Assembly: GCA_002071175.1 (NCBI GenBank)
Contig: MWER01000011.1
Span: forward strand, 1-53,201
Reading direction: 5' to 3'
Source: Bacteroidetes bacterium ADurb.Bin037
Lineage (GTDB): Bacteria; Bacteroidota; Bacteroidia; Bacteroidales; UBA932
Length of the DNA stretch: 53,201 bases
The notes beneath the pieces are model-generated. The model was given only the letters and a program-made list of their open reading frames with translations. It was not told the origin of the DNA and made no database searches. The position numbers and the translations under genes were made by a program. Numbering within the stretch: the stretch's first letter is position 1; the number at the start of each line of letters is the position of its first letter. Shown piece after piece: positions 17,012 through 26,433 of this stretch.

Positions 17012-18843
17012 TGAAATCTTTTCTACGCATTATAGCATATGGAAAACCCTTCGGAAAGTACTGGCCTTCCTATCTTGTACTTTCCGTGTTGAGCGTCCTT
17101 TTTGGGATAGCCAACTATGCGCTTGTAGCCCCCCTGCTTACCGTTTTATTCGAGCCGGACACTTTGTCAGGTCAGTTTGTTCGCCCTGAATATAGCTTTT
17201 CCGTGTCTTACGTAACCGATCTCTTCCGGTTCCATTTGGGGCAGATCATGGCACAGAAAGGGATCCTGATGGGACTTGTATATATCTCGATCACACTGCT
17301 TGCCGCTACGTTGATGTCAAATCTGACACACTACCTGTCCCAAAGGATCCTGGTCAGTGTCCGCACCCGTATTATGAAGAACATAAGGGATGATCTTTTC
17401 CAAAAAATCAGCCGTTTGCATATCGGTTATTTCCATGATTGCCGTAAAGGGGACATTCTTTCTTCCATTTCCAATGACGTGAATGAAGTCCAGAACTCCG
17501 TGGCAAGTTCTTTCCACATCATATTCCGGGATCCTCTGCTGATAGTGGGCTTCCTGTCCATGCTCTTTTATATGAGCCCAAAGCTGACGTTTGTTGCATT
17601 GCTGACACTGCCTGTGTCGGCCCTGCTCATTGGACGGATCACACGGGCCTTACGTTCAGGGGCACAAGTATCGCAGGGCCTTTTGGGAAAATTGCTCAGT
17701 CATTTTGAGGAAGCTATCTCGGGGATCCGCATTATCAAGGCTTTCAATGCGCAGCGATATGTTCGTGACCGCTTTGGAAATATTAACGATCAACACAGGC
17801 AGGCGACAAAACGGCTTTACAACCGGCAGGAGCTGGCTTCACCGTTGAGTGAATTTCTGGGTATAGTCATCGCTGCCGCCATTCTTTTTTACGGAGGCTG
17901 GCTCCAATACAAAGGTGAATTGGGCATGTCGTGGCCTGTATTTGTCGTTTACATAGGTTTTTACTGGCGTGTATTGGAACCTGCAAAATCCATAACAAAG
18001 GCTTACTCCATGATCCGAAGGGGAATGGTTTCGGCAAACCGCATTTTTTCAATACTTGATGTACCCGCTGAGATCAGAAAGGATAAAGAGGCCATATCTG
18101 TAAATGAGTTCCGTGAATCTATCGAATACAGGAATGTAAGTTTCCGTTACAAAGGTTCGGACACCTACGTGCTCAAAGATATCAACCTTACAATACCGAA
18201 GGGAAAAGTTTTTGCCCTGGTGGGGCCTTCCGGAGCAGGCAAGACCACAATGGCCGATCTGTTGCCTCGTTTCTACGATGTTTCTGAAGGAGAGATACTT
18301 CTGGATGGGATCAATATCAGAAAATATAGACCCGGGGACCTGATCGGACTGATGGGCATAGTAACACAGGAAGCGATCCTGTTCAACGATACTGTTGCAA
18401 ATAATATTACCTTTGGCCTTGAAGATGTTCCCCGCAAAGAAGTGGAAAGAGCGGCCCGTATAGCGAATGCCCATGATTTTATTATGGAAATGGAGGACGG
18501 ATATGACACCAATATCGGGGATCGAGGCGAAAAGCTTTCAGGCGGAGAAAGGCAGCGACTGGCCATTGCGAGGGCGATCCTGAAGAATCCTCCCATACTG
18601 ATCCTGGACGAGGCAACATCCGCTCTGGATTCGGAAAGTGAAAAGACGGTGCAGGATGCCCTCACAAAATTGATGAAAAACCGCACATCTGTCATCATCG
18701 CCCACCGGCTTTCCACCATAAAGGATGCCGATCAGATTGTTGTAATGAACAAGGGGCGTATCATTGAGCAGGGCACCCATGGCGAGTTGCTTTCCTGTGG
18801 CGGGATATACAAACACCTTTGTGACCTGCAGGTTTTTGGATAA
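17011..18843 (+). CDS. ABC exporter, MsbA-like fused permease and ATPase
   Basis: 610 residues from the ATG at 17011 (a TTG one codon earlier is also open). The N-terminal half (about 1-340) has six membrane segments of the ABC type 1 exporter fold. The C-terminal ATPase has ALVGPSGAGKTTMADLLPRF (Walker A, about residue 405), LSGGERQRLAIARAIL (signature), ILILDEATSALDS (Walker B) and IAHRLSTI (switch His). Homodimeric exporters of this layout include MsbA (lipid A flippase) and drug exporters. The long extracytoplasmic loop between the first two helices is typical of the Bacteroidota MsbA-like group. Substrate is inferred to be a lipid from the neighbouring acyl-CoA ligase, with modest certainty. 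Confidence 0.9.
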   Translation: MKSFLRIIAYGKPFGKYWPSYLVLSVLSVLFGIANYALVAPLLTVLFEPDTLSGQFVRPEYSFSVSYVTDLFRFHLGQIMAQKGILMGLVYISITLLAATLMSNLTHYLSQRILVSVRTRIMKNIRDDLFQKISRLHIGYFHDCRKGDILSSISNDVNEVQNSVASSFHIIFRDPLLIVGFLSMLFYMSPKLTFVALLTLPVSALLIGRITRALRSGAQVSQGLLGKLLSHFEEAISGIRIIKAFNAQRYVRDRFGNINDQHRQATKRLYNRQELASPLSEFLGIVIAAAILFYGGWLQYKGELGMSWPVFVVYIGFYWRVLEPAKSITKAYSMIRRGMVSANRIFSILDVPAEIRKDKEAISVNEFRESIEYRNVSFRYKGSDTYVLKDINLTIPKGKVFALVGPSGAGKTTMADLLPRFYDVSEGEILLDGINIRKYRPGDLIGLMGIVTQEAILFNDTVANNITFGLEDVPRKEVERAARIANAHDFIMEMEDGYDTNIGDRGEKLSGGERQRLAIARAILKNPPILILDEATSALDSESEKTVQDALTKLMKNRTSVIIAHRLSTIKDADQIVVMNKGRIIEQGTHGELLSCGGIYKHLCDLQVFG

Positions 18844-18861
18844 TTTTTAACAATAATAATT

Positions 18862-20532
18862 ATGAGTCAAGACATTTTGAAATCAAAATCCCTCAATGCA
18901 CTTTTTGAAATGAGTTTCAAGAAGTACTGGGACTTCAAGGCCCTGACTGATTTTAACGGGAAAACCTTTTATTACCGGGATCTGGCACGTCGGATACGGA
19001 TGATCCATATAGGTTTTGAGAAATGTGGATTGAAAAAGGGGGACAAAGTCGCTTTATGCGGTAGAAACCAGGCGAACTGGGCAATGTCCTTCTTGGCCAC
19101 CGTCACTTATGGTGCCGTGGTTGTGCCGATATTACATGAATTCAAGCCCGGCAATATCCAGCATCTGGTGAACCATTCAGATTCCCGCATCTTTTTTGTG
19201 GGGGAACAGGTCTGGGAAGGACTTAGCGAATCCGAAATGCCCAACCTGGAAGCCATCGTAGGTCTAAATGACTTTGATATACTTTATACGCCGGACAAAG
19301 AGATTATCAACATCCGTAAAAACCTGGACAAAGATTTCGATAATCTCTATCCCCAGGGGATGAAAGTGGAAGATATCAGTTTTCACAAGGACGACCCGGA
19401 AGAATTGGCACTGATCAACTACACCAGTGGAACGACCGGATTTTCAAAAGGCGTCATGCTGCCTTTCCGTTCCTTGCTGTCCAACGTCCTTTTCGCATGG
19501 GAGGTATTGCCTCAGGTAAGCAACGGGGCCAAGGTGGTTGCCATGCTTCCTTCGGCGCATATGTACGGACTGATGTTCGAACTGTTATATGAAATGACTT
19601 CCGGATCACACGTACATTTCCTTACCAGGACCCCATCTCCGAAGGTTATTGCAGAGGCTTTTCAGAACGTTAAACCAAAGGTGATCATTGCAGTTCCCAT
19701 GATCATAGAAAAGATCTACAAGCAGAAACTCTTGCCTTTGCTCAACCGTCCGTCTATAAAGGTCATGTTGCGCATGCCGTTCATAGATCAAAAGATCAAA
19801 CGCCGCATTCACGATGAACTGGTGAAGGCTTTCGGAGGAGAATTTCTTGAGATCATAATCGGGGGCGCCCCAATGAACCACGAGGTGGAACCTTTCCTCA
19901 AAAGTATCAATCTTGCTTTTACTGTAGGATACGGACTGACCGAATGCGGCCCTATCGTATCTTATGTGCCCTGGAATGAACGACCCTTGTTCTCCTGCGG
20001 AAAAGCCGCTCCCAGGATGAACATCCGTATAGATTCGCCTGATCCGGAAAACGTTCCCGGCGAGATCCAACTTAAAGGAGACAATGTGATGCTAGGCTAT
20101 TACAAGAATCCCGAAGCTACGGAACAGACCTTTACCGAAGACGGCTGGCTTAAGACCGGGGATGTAGGAACTATGGACAAGGACGGGTATCTGTTCATAA
20201 AAGGACGTTCCAAGACCATGATCCTGGGGCCGAACGGACAAAACATCTACCCGGAAGAAATTGAGAGTTCCATCAACAACATGTCCTATGTAAGTGAAAG
20301 CCTTGTGATCATGGAAGAAGGCAAACTGGTTGCCTTGGTTTATCCCGATTTTAAAAAAGCGGCGGCAGACGGACTTCCCGACAATGCCATGGATAGCACA
20401 ATGGAATCCATGCGTTCCCAGATCAATCTGGAGCTGCCAAAATACTGTCAGATCGCAAAGGTCAGGATAGTACCGGAAGAATTTGAAAAAACACCGAAAA
20501 GAAGTATAAAACGTTTTCTCTACAATGGATAA
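18862..20532 (+). CDS. Long-chain acyl-CoA synthetase (AMP-binding ligase)
   Basis: 556 residues of the ANL adenylating superfamily. Motif A3 is LINYTSGTTGFSKGVMLPF (about residue 184-203). Further motifs are VGYGLTECGPIVSY, DGWLKTGDVGTMDKDGYLFIKGRSKTMIL, and the C-terminal catalytic Lys near EKTPKRSIKRFLYNG. It activates a carboxylic acid, most likely a long-chain fatty acid, as an acyl-AMP and then acyl-CoA. No membrane segment is present. The stop overlaps the start of the dCMP deaminase gene by 8 bp. Confidence 0.9.
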   Translation: MSQDILKSKSLNALFEMSFKKYWDFKALTDFNGKTFYYRDLARRIRMIHIGFEKCGLKKGDKVALCGRNQANWAMSFLATVTYGAVVVPILHEFKPGNIQHLVNHSDSRIFFVGEQVWEGLSESEMPNLEAIVGLNDFDILYTPDKEIINIRKNLDKDFDNLYPQGMKVEDISFHKDDPEELALINYTSGTTGFSKGVMLPFRSLLSNVLFAWEVLPQVSNGAKVVAMLPSAHMYGLMFELLYEMTSGSHVHFLTRTPSPKVIAEAFQNVKPKVIIAVPMIIEKIYKQKLLPLLNRPSIKVMLRMPFIDQKIKRRIHDELVKAFGGEFLEIIIGGAPMNHEVEPFLKSINLAFTVGYGLTECGPIVSYVPWNERPLFSCGKAAPRMNIRIDSPDPENVPGEIQLKGDNVMLGYYKNPEATEQTFTEDGWLKTGDVGTMDKDGYLFIKGRSKTMILGPNGQNIYPEEIESSINNMSYVSESLVIMEEGKLVALVYPDFKKAAADGLPDNAMDSTMESMRSQINLELPKYCQIAKVRIVPEEFEKTPKRSIKRFLYNG

Positions 20533-20935
20533 ACAGACCCAATTTGATCTCCATTATCTGGAAATGGCCCAGATTTGGGCACAGAACTCATATTGCGAAA
20601 GAAGGAAAGTAGGAGCCTTGATGGTCAAAGACCGGATGATCATTTCTGACGGTTATAACGGGACTCCGGGAGGATTTGAAAATGTATGCGAAGATGCAGA
20701 CGGCCGCACCAAACCCTATGTTCTTCATGCCGAAGCCAATGCCATTACAAAAGTGGCCAGGAGTAACAACAGCAGTGACGGTGCGACCATATACATAACG
20801 GCTTCGCCCTGTATTGAATGTGCTAAACTGATCATACAATCGGGAATTGTCAGGGTGGTTTACAAAGATGACTACAGGTCTGAGGAAGGTATAGAATTGC
20901 TGAGACGGGCAGGCATACGGGTAGATAAAATGTAG
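20525..20935 (+). CDS. dCMP deaminase family protein
   Basis: 136 residues with the zinc cytidine/dCMP deaminase signature HAEANAI (His about residue 68, Glu as proton shuttle) and SPCIECAK (two Cys ligands, about residues 96 and 99). The N-terminal WAQNSYCERRKVGALMVKDRMIISDGYNGTP is typical of dCMP deaminases of the ComEB type. The reaction would be dCMP to dUMP, feeding thymidylate synthesis. It is embedded in a plus-strand run, overlapping its upstream neighbour by 8 bp and lying 6 bp before the S41 protease gene. Confidence 0.93.
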   Translation: MDKQTQFDLHYLEMAQIWAQNSYCERRKVGALMVKDRMIISDGYNGTPGGFENVCEDADGRTKPYVLHAEANAITKVARSNNSSDGATIYITASPCIECAKLIIQSGIVRVVYKDDYRSEEGIELLRRAGIRVDKM

Positions 20936-20941
20936 CAGGTA

Positions 20942-22618
20942 ATGGAAGAGCGCAAAAAAACAAGAAGAACAGGAGCCATTGTACTTATCGTACTGATAGC
21001 ACTCGCCGTAGCAGGAATCCTGAGATGGAGCTTTTTCCGGAATCGGAACTGGACCGGAAAAAATAAACTGAACAGTGAATGGTCCAAGCTGGAACTCATT
21101 CTGAACCAGATCCAGAACAATTATGTGGATTCGATAGATGTGTCTTCATTTATAGAGAAGACACTTCCCTTCATTATGGAAGAGCTCGATCCCCATTCCA
21201 TTTACCTTTCGCCCAATGAGCTTCGATCTGCCGATGATGAGCTCAGGGGCAATATTGAAGGTATCGGTATAGTGTTTAATGTTCCCAGTGATACTGCGAC
21301 AGTCATCAATGTGGTTGTGGGCGGTCCTTCCGAGAAGATGGGTCTTCAGTCCGGTGACAAGATCATAAAGATCGATACACAAATTGTAGCGGGTGTGCGA
21401 ATACCGCAGGATTCCATTGTGCGGCTACTTAAGGGACCTAAAGGAACCTTGGTGGATGTCTGGGTAAAACGTTACGGAGAAGAGGATCTGATACGTTTTT
21501 CCATCATCAGGGACAAGATCCCGGTTAACAGCGTAGATGTAGCCTATATGGCAGATTCCATAACAGGTTATATAAAACTTTCCAGGTTTTCCATGACAAG
21601 TTATGTAGAAGTACTGGGAGCTATTGCCGATCTGATGAAACAGGGCATGAAACAGGTTGTCTTTGATCTGCGAGACAATTCGGGAGGATACCTGGAACAA
21701 GCCCTCAAGATCACAGGCGAATTTCTGGATAAAAACATGTTGATAGTCTATACTGAAGGGTTGCATAGGGAAAGACAGGACTTTTATACGAAAAAGAGGG
21801 GTTTCTGTTATGATATGCCGCTGGCGGTATTGATCAACGAAGCTTCGGCCTCGTCATCGGAGATCATGGCGGGTGCATTGCAGGACAATGACAGGGGAAC
21901 GATCATAGGACGCCGTTCCTATGGAAAGGGACTTGTACAGGAACCTATATATTTTTCGGATAATTCCGGTTTGCGTTTAACGGTTGCACGTTTTTATACA
22001 CCGCTGGGAAGGTCCATACAAAAACCCTACGGGAACAATTCACACGAATATGCCTATGATTTATTGGAACGATACAGGCATGGAGAACTGATGCAGGAAG
22101 ATTCCATTCCCAGGAATGATTCCTTAAAGTATGTGACTCCGGCGGGAAAAGTCCTTTACGGGGGAGGGGGGATCATACCCGATGTCTTTGTGCCGCTGGA
22201 TACTGCCGGGGTGAATGGCCTATCGCTGAGGATAACCAGGCAGAACCTGCCCATACGCTTCAGCATGAACTTTGCCGACCGCAACAGGAAAGAGTTATTG
22301 TTGATTGAAAGTTTTGAGGATCTGGAATCCTTTTTTAGCCGAAAATCATTGGAAAAAGAATTCCTGACTTATATCCGTAATCAAGGTATCCGTCCGACAC
22401 AAAATCAATGGGCCGAATGCGGGAATATTCTGATGACCCAGATTAAAGCTTATATCGGGAGGAACACCCGTTTGGAAGACAAAGCCTTTTATCCCTACCT
22501 GGGCAGGATTGACAATGTGTTGCTTAAAGCCCTGGAAGTGCTGCATACCAGGTCAGTAACCGAACTGACGAAGTCTGGATTTGTTTTCACGCCAGTTGGG
22601 GAGGACCTTGACGAATAA
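20942..22618 (+). CDS. S41 family C-terminal processing peptidase
   Basis: 558 residues. An N-terminal membrane anchor (IVLIVLIALAVAGILRW) places the rest outside the cytoplasm. A PDZ domain (about residues 100-190) includes GIGIVFNVPSDTATVINVVVGGPSEKMGL. The S41 catalytic domain contains VVFDLRDNSGGYLEQAL, then INEASASSSEIMAGAL (catalytic Ser near 304) and GRRSYGKGLVQ (catalytic Lys near 330), the Ser-Lys dyad of tail-specific/CtpA proteases. A C-terminal helical region of about 130 residues follows. Substrates are periplasmic proteins marked at their C-terminus. The last 66 bp overlap the 3' end of era on the opposite strand. Confidence 0.93.
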   Translation: MEERKKTRRTGAIVLIVLIALAVAGILRWSFFRNRNWTGKNKLNSEWSKLELILNQIQNNYVDSIDVSSFIEKTLPFIMEELDPHSIYLSPNELRSADDELRGNIEGIGIVFNVPSDTATVINVVVGGPSEKMGLQSGDKIIKIDTQIVAGVRIPQDSIVRLLKGPKGTLVDVWVKRYGEEDLIRFSIIRDKIPVNSVDVAYMADSITGYIKLSRFSMTSYVEVLGAIADLMKQGMKQVVFDLRDNSGGYLEQALKITGEFLDKNMLIVYTEGLHRERQDFYTKKRGFCYDMPLAVLINEASASSSEIMAGALQDNDRGTIIGRRSYGKGLVQEPIYFSDNSGLRLTVARFYTPLGRSIQKPYGNNSHEYAYDLLERYRHGELMQEDSIPRNDSLKYVTPAGKVLYGGGGIIPDVFVPLDTAGVNGLSLRITRQNLPIRFSMNFADRNRKELLLIESFEDLESFFSRKSLEKEFLTYIRNQGIRPTQNQWAECGNILMTQIKAYIGRNTRLEDKAFYPYLGRIDNVLLKALEVLHTRSVTELTKSGFVFTPVGEDLDE

Positions 22619-23434
22619 TTCGAGGAACACCTTCTTCTGAAAAAAATCCTCCATATCGAGCCTGGCCTGTGTGCCGACACGTTTTAGGGCACTTCCTTTA
22701 TGACCTATGATGATTCCCTTCTGTGATTCACGCATGACGTTGATTACGGCTTTAATGTGGTACCGTTCTTCTCCTTCGTTAAATTCTTCCACGGCAACTT
22801 CAACGCAATAAGGTATTTCCTTTGTATAGTTTAGAAGGATCTTTTCACGGATGATCTCCGAAGCAAAGAACCGGAGGGTTCTGTCGGTCAGCTGTTCCTT
22901 ATCGAACCAGGGGGGTGATTTGGGGAGAAGTTCCAGTATCCTGTCAAAAAGAGTCTCCAGGTTGAAACGTTCCAGAGCACTGACAGCAAATATCTCTGCC
23001 CCCGGAATTAAGTAATGCCATTGATCTATCAGGCTAAGGACTTCCGCCTGGGAGCTTTTGTCTATCTTGTTAAGCACGACCAGAACGGGAACTTCTATCC
23101 GGTTGAGTTTTTCCAGATATTCCCGGTTTTTTGTCGGTTGTTCAATGACATCGGTAACGTAGAGAATGATGTCGGCATCCCCAATGGCCGTGTCTATCTG
23201 CTGCATCATTTTTTCCTGTAACAGATAGCTTGGCTTCAGGATTCCGGGAGTGTCGGAAAAAACGATCTGGTATTTGTCGTCATTTACAATACCCAGTATC
23301 CTGTGTCGCGTAGTCTGGGCTTTAGAGGTTATAATAGATAACCGTTCCCCGACCAGGGCATTCATCAGCGTAGATTTTCCCACGTTGGGATTTCCTATTA
23401 TATTTACATAACCGGCTTTGTGAGAATCTTTCAT
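22553..23434 (-). CDS. era: GTPase Era
   Basis: 293 residues. GTPase motifs are GNPNVGKSTLMNALVG (G1), TTRHRILG (G2), FSDTPGIL (G3) and VLNKIDKS (G4). The C-terminal KH domain has the RNA-binding loop IIIGHKGSALKRVGTQARLDME. Era binds the 3' end of 16S rRNA and acts in 30S maturation. It lies 3 bp after the pseudouridine synthase gene in a minus-strand pair. Its last 66 bp are antisense to the end of the S41 protease gene. Confidence 0.97.
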   Translation of the reverse strand: MKDSHKAGYVNIIGNPNVGKSTLMNALVGERLSIITSKAQTTRHRILGIVNDDKYQIVFSDTPGILKPSYLLQEKMMQQIDTAIGDADIILYVTDVIEQPTKNREYLEKLNRIEVPVLVVLNKIDKSSQAEVLSLIDQWHYLIPGAEIFAVSALERFNLETLFDRILELLPKSPPWFDKEQLTDRTLRFFASEIIREKILLNYTKEIPYCVEVAVEEFNEGEERYHIKAVINVMRESQKGIIIGHKGSALKRVGTQARLDMEDFFQKKVFLELFVKVLPNWRENKSRLRQFGY

Positions 23435-23437
23435 TGC

Positions 23438-24349
23438 TTAGTCGTAGAATCCTGTTTTTAACATGGCAATTTCTTCTTTTGTAAGGAATCTCCATTGTCC
23501 GCGTTTCAGGTTCTTTTTTGTCAATCCGGCAAAATATACGCGATCAAGCTTTTTGACCTTATATCCGAGGGCTTCAAAAAGACGCCTTACTATCCGGTTT
23601 TTGCCGGAATGGATTTCCAGTCCGATCTCTTTTTCATCCCCGTCTATGTAAGATATCATGTCCACGTGCATGGGACCGTCTTGCAGTTTTATTCCGCTGA
23701 CAAGTTTCTCCATGTCTGATTTTTTTAGGTTCTTGTCCAGCCGGACCTGATATATTTTTTTACGGTTGTAAGAAGGGTGGGTCAGCTTTTCCGTCAATGC
23801 ACCATCGTTGGTGAACAACAAAACACCCATGCTCATCTTATCCAGCCTTCCGACCGGGAAGACACGTTGTTCGCATTTTCCGGCAATCAGGTCCATGACC
23901 GATTTTTCTGCATGTTTGTCGTCCATGGTGGTAACGTAACCCTTGGGCTTGTTCATAATGATGTAAGTCTTGGGTTCTCCCTTGATCCGCTGACCGTTCA
24001 CACGTACATCATCTTCGGGGGTAACTTTCACACCCAATTGGTCTGCTACTTTACCGTTGACGGTAACCAACCCGCTTGTTATATATGTATCGGCTTCCCT
24101 GCGTGAGCACAGGCCGGAATTGGCGATCAATTTATTAAGTCTGATTTCTCCGGGAATTTTGGGCTGTTTGGCCTTGGGAGCCGTTTTCCTGTTGGGTTTT
24201 TCAGGACGATAGCTGCCTTCCCGGCGGGGTTTTTCAGGACGGTAGCCACCTTCCCAGCGGGGTTGTTTCGGGGTCAGTCCACCCGATATGCGTTTACGTT
24301 TTGGGCGTTGTTGTTTTTCCTGATTGGGAGAACTGTCTTTCTTCTGCAT
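23438..24349 (-). CDS. rluB: rRNA pseudouridine synthase, RsuA/RluB family
   Basis: 303 residues. The first 75 are basic and Pro-rich with an 11-residue repeat (YRPEKP-type). Then comes an S4 RNA-binding domain (IRLNKLIANSGLCSRREADTYITSGLVTVNG) and the catalytic domain with VFPVGRLDKMSMGVLLFTNDG, in which the Asp of GRLDK is the catalytic residue. The end of the domain reads IHSGKNRIVRRLFEALGY. This is the RsuA/RluB/RluE/RluF family; the RluB (23S rRNA) assignment is by overall similarity and not certain. The disordered head probably aids RNA binding. It is cotranscribed with era. Confidence 0.9.
   Translation of the reverse strand: MQKKDSSPNQEKQQRPKRKRISGGLTPKQPRWEGGYRPEKPRREGSYRPEKPNRKTAPKAKQPKIPGEIRLNKLIANSGLCSRREADTYITSGLVTVNGKVADQLGVKVTPEDDVRVNGQRIKGEPKTYIIMNKPKGYVTTMDDKHAEKSVMDLIAGKCEQRVFPVGRLDKMSMGVLLFTNDGALTEKLTHPSYNRKKIYQVRLDKNLKKSDMEKLVSGIKLQDGPMHVDMISYIDGDEKEIGLEIHSGKNRIVRRLFEALGYKVKKLDRVYFAGLTKKNLKRGQWRFLTKEEIAMLKTGFYD
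24194..24262 (-). repeat. Short in-gene tandem repeat (33-bp unit, two copies)
   Basis: The stretch starting GGGTTTTTCAGGAC recurs 33 bp apart (24194 and 24227), encoding two 11-residue copies of a YRPEKP-type Arg/Pro unit in the disordered head of the pseudouridine synthase. The frame is preserved. Confidence 0.7.
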
Positions 24350-24400
24350 TATTTTTTAATTAAAGCCGTAAATGTACATGAAATTTCTTAATATTGCATT

Positions 24401-25660
24401 ATGAAGTATCCAGTCTTTCTTAGATTGTCTCCATTGATCCGGGAAAATTTAAATGTTTCTCTTACAGCAGTAAAAACGAATAAACTTCGTTCAATACTGA
24501 CCATATTGATGATCGCTGTGGGGATCATGGCCCTGGTCGGCATATTGACAGCCATTGATGCTATAAAAGGTTCTGTAACGGACAGCTTTAACAGAATGGG
24601 AGCCAGCACCATTACTATACGGTCCCAATCCCTTAGGAGTCAATCGTCAGAGGTCAGGCGCAGGGTTCGCAACAAATTTATCATAACGTATCAACAGGCC
24701 CTGGCTTTTTCGGAATCATACCCCATTCCTTCCAGAATAGCTATATATGCTTCTGCCAGGAGTATGTTGGAGGTGAGTTACGGATCTGAAAAGACAAATC
24801 CCGAGATCAGTGTGATAGGGGTGAACCCCGACTATTTTCCTGTAAATGCACTGGAATTGTCCGGCGGGCGGATTTTCTCGCATTATGAAATGAATTCTGC
24901 TGGATTTGTTACTGTCATAGGGAACGGTCTGCTGTCCCTTTTCGGGGACAAGAATCCCATCGGAGAATTTTTAAATGTTGACGGACGGCGTTACCAGGTG
25001 ATCGGGGTCCTGAAATCAAAAGGAGCTTCCTTTGGAGGGGGTGCCGATAAACAGATCTTCATTCCACTGGGTAATGCAAGGAGTGTTTACGGAGGCGATA
25101 ATATGAACTTTCAGATAAAGATACAGCCGCTGGAAGGGCAGAAAAGCAAAAATGCCTTTGAAGAAGCCGAAGTCTATTTCAGGACCGTCAGGCGTCTTTC
25201 GCCTTCCGACCAGACGGATTTTCGTGTTGAGCGAAGTGAAGATATGCTGGAGCGCTCTATGGAGACCATGAGAATTGTTACCGTCGCGGCTTTCATCATA
25301 GGATTTATTACTTTGCTGGGGGCAGCCGTGGGACTGATGAATATAATGCTGGTCTCTGTAAATGAACGTACACGGGAGATCGGGGTAAGGAAGGCGATGG
25401 GAGCCACTTCCCGGATCATCAAACAACAGTTTCTTTTTGAGGCCATTGTCATAGGACAGCTGGGTGGTCTTGGCGGTATTGTATTGGGTATCCTTGCCGG
25501 GAACCTGGTATCGCTGGGCATGAAAACACCTTTTGTGGTCCCGTGGTTATGGATGCTACTCGGTGTTGCCGTCTGTTTTATGGTGAGCATTCTGTCCGGA
25601 TATATTCCGGCCGTAAGGGCCAGCCGGCTTGATCCGATAGAGGCTCTTCGTTACGAATAA
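24401..25660 (+). CDS. ABC transporter permease, MacB/FtsX type
   Basis: 419 residues. The N-terminal membrane helix (ILTILMIAVGIMALVGILTAID) is followed by a MacB-type periplasmic core domain (about residues 50-250). Three C-terminal helices form the FtsX domain (VTVAAFIIGFITLLGAAVGLMNIM, then VNERTREIGVRKAMGAT, and two more helices near the end). It ends with the family motif GYIPAVRASRLDPIEALRYE. These permeases pair with an ATPase of the LolD/MacB type, but none lies in the window, so the partner is encoded elsewhere. Substrate unknown; macrolides, lipoproteins and peptides are known for the family. It converges on tonB with 2 bp between stops. Confidence 0.92.
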   Translation: MKYPVFLRLSPLIRENLNVSLTAVKTNKLRSILTILMIAVGIMALVGILTAIDAIKGSVTDSFNRMGASTITIRSQSLRSQSSEVRRRVRNKFIITYQQALAFSESYPIPSRIAIYASARSMLEVSYGSEKTNPEISVIGVNPDYFPVNALELSGGRIFSHYEMNSAGFVTVIGNGLLSLFGDKNPIGEFLNVDGRRYQVIGVLKSKGASFGGGADKQIFIPLGNARSVYGGDNMNFQIKIQPLEGQKSKNAFEEAEVYFRTVRRLSPSDQTDFRVERSEDMLERSMETMRIVTVAAFIIGFITLLGAAVGLMNIMLVSVNERTREIGVRKAMGATSRIIKQQFLFEAIVIGQLGGLGGIVLGILAGNLVSLGMKTPFVVPWLWMLLGVAVCFMVSILSGYIPAVRASRLDPIEALRYE

Positions 25661-25662
25661 TT

Positions 25663-26415
25663 CTATTTAAGGGTAAAGACATAAGTGATCCTGCCTTCCT
25701 GTATGGCAGGGGCCGAACCGCTTACATTGAAGCGTGCCTGCAGAGCCGCTTTCCGTGCCGCTTCCCATAATATCCTGTTTTGTACCGTCGTTCCTTCGAT
25801 CCCGGGTGAAGCTGAAGTTACATTTCCGTAACTGTCTACAAGAATCCGGACCACGACTTTTCCCGCCAGATTTTCCCGGTATTCGGGGAGGGGCAGTTTG
25901 CCGACTACTGTCCTGCCTTCCAATTGTGCGGTAGGTTGACCCAGGGGGTTCCCGATCCGGGTATTACCGGCAGGATCTCCGGCTTGCCGTTTTTGATCTA
26001 CGTTCAGGCCTGTCTGTTCACCTGCCAGTGTGTCTATATCACGACTTCTGTATAGTGCCCTTTCATTGATCACGGGTGGTTCGGGATCTTTGATGGGCAC
26101 ATCTCCCGTTTCTTTCGGTGTGCTTTCCGTAGTCCTTTGAGTTCCTTCGATCTGTTCCGGAACCACAGCCTGTTGGACCAGTTCCGGTTCCCGTTCAGGA
26201 ACAGGACGGGGAGAGCGGGGACTTGAGCCCTGTTCGGCAATGATCCGAACAGGTACGGGCGGACGTTCTTCTTCTATCAGGATCTCTATCTGCAATCTGT
26301 TGTCGTGTTCAGGCGGAGAGTAATTGATCCCGGCAAACAGCAGCACAGCTGCCAGCAGCAGGTGAAGTCCCGCTGTCAGACAGATACCTGTCTTGTTTCC
26401 GCTGTACTGTTCCAT
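25663..26415 (-). CDS. TonB family energy transducer
   Basis: 250 residues. A single N-terminal membrane helix (GICLTAGLHLLLAAVLLFAG) is followed by a Pro/Glu-rich periplasmic linker (about 40-130) and a C-terminal TonB-like domain. That domain has GKVVVRILVDSYGNVTSASPGIEGTT and ends with ITYVFTLK. It would couple the ExbB/ExbD proton channel to outer-membrane transporters or, in a TolA-like role, to envelope maintenance. It lies 18 bp after exbD and is the last gene of truA-exbB-exbD-tonB. Confidence 0.9.
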   Translation of the reverse strand: MEQYSGNKTGICLTAGLHLLLAAVLLFAGINYSPPEHDNRLQIEILIEEERPPVPVRIIAEQGSSPRSPRPVPEREPELVQQAVVPEQIEGTQRTTESTPKETGDVPIKDPEPPVINERALYRSRDIDTLAGEQTGLNVDQKRQAGDPAGNTRIGNPLGQPTAQLEGRTVVGKLPLPEYRENLAGKVVVRILVDSYGNVTSASPGIEGTTVQNRILWEAARKAALQARFNVSGSAPAIQEGRITYVFTLK

Positions 26416-26433
26416 TTCCGGGATGTTTTATCT

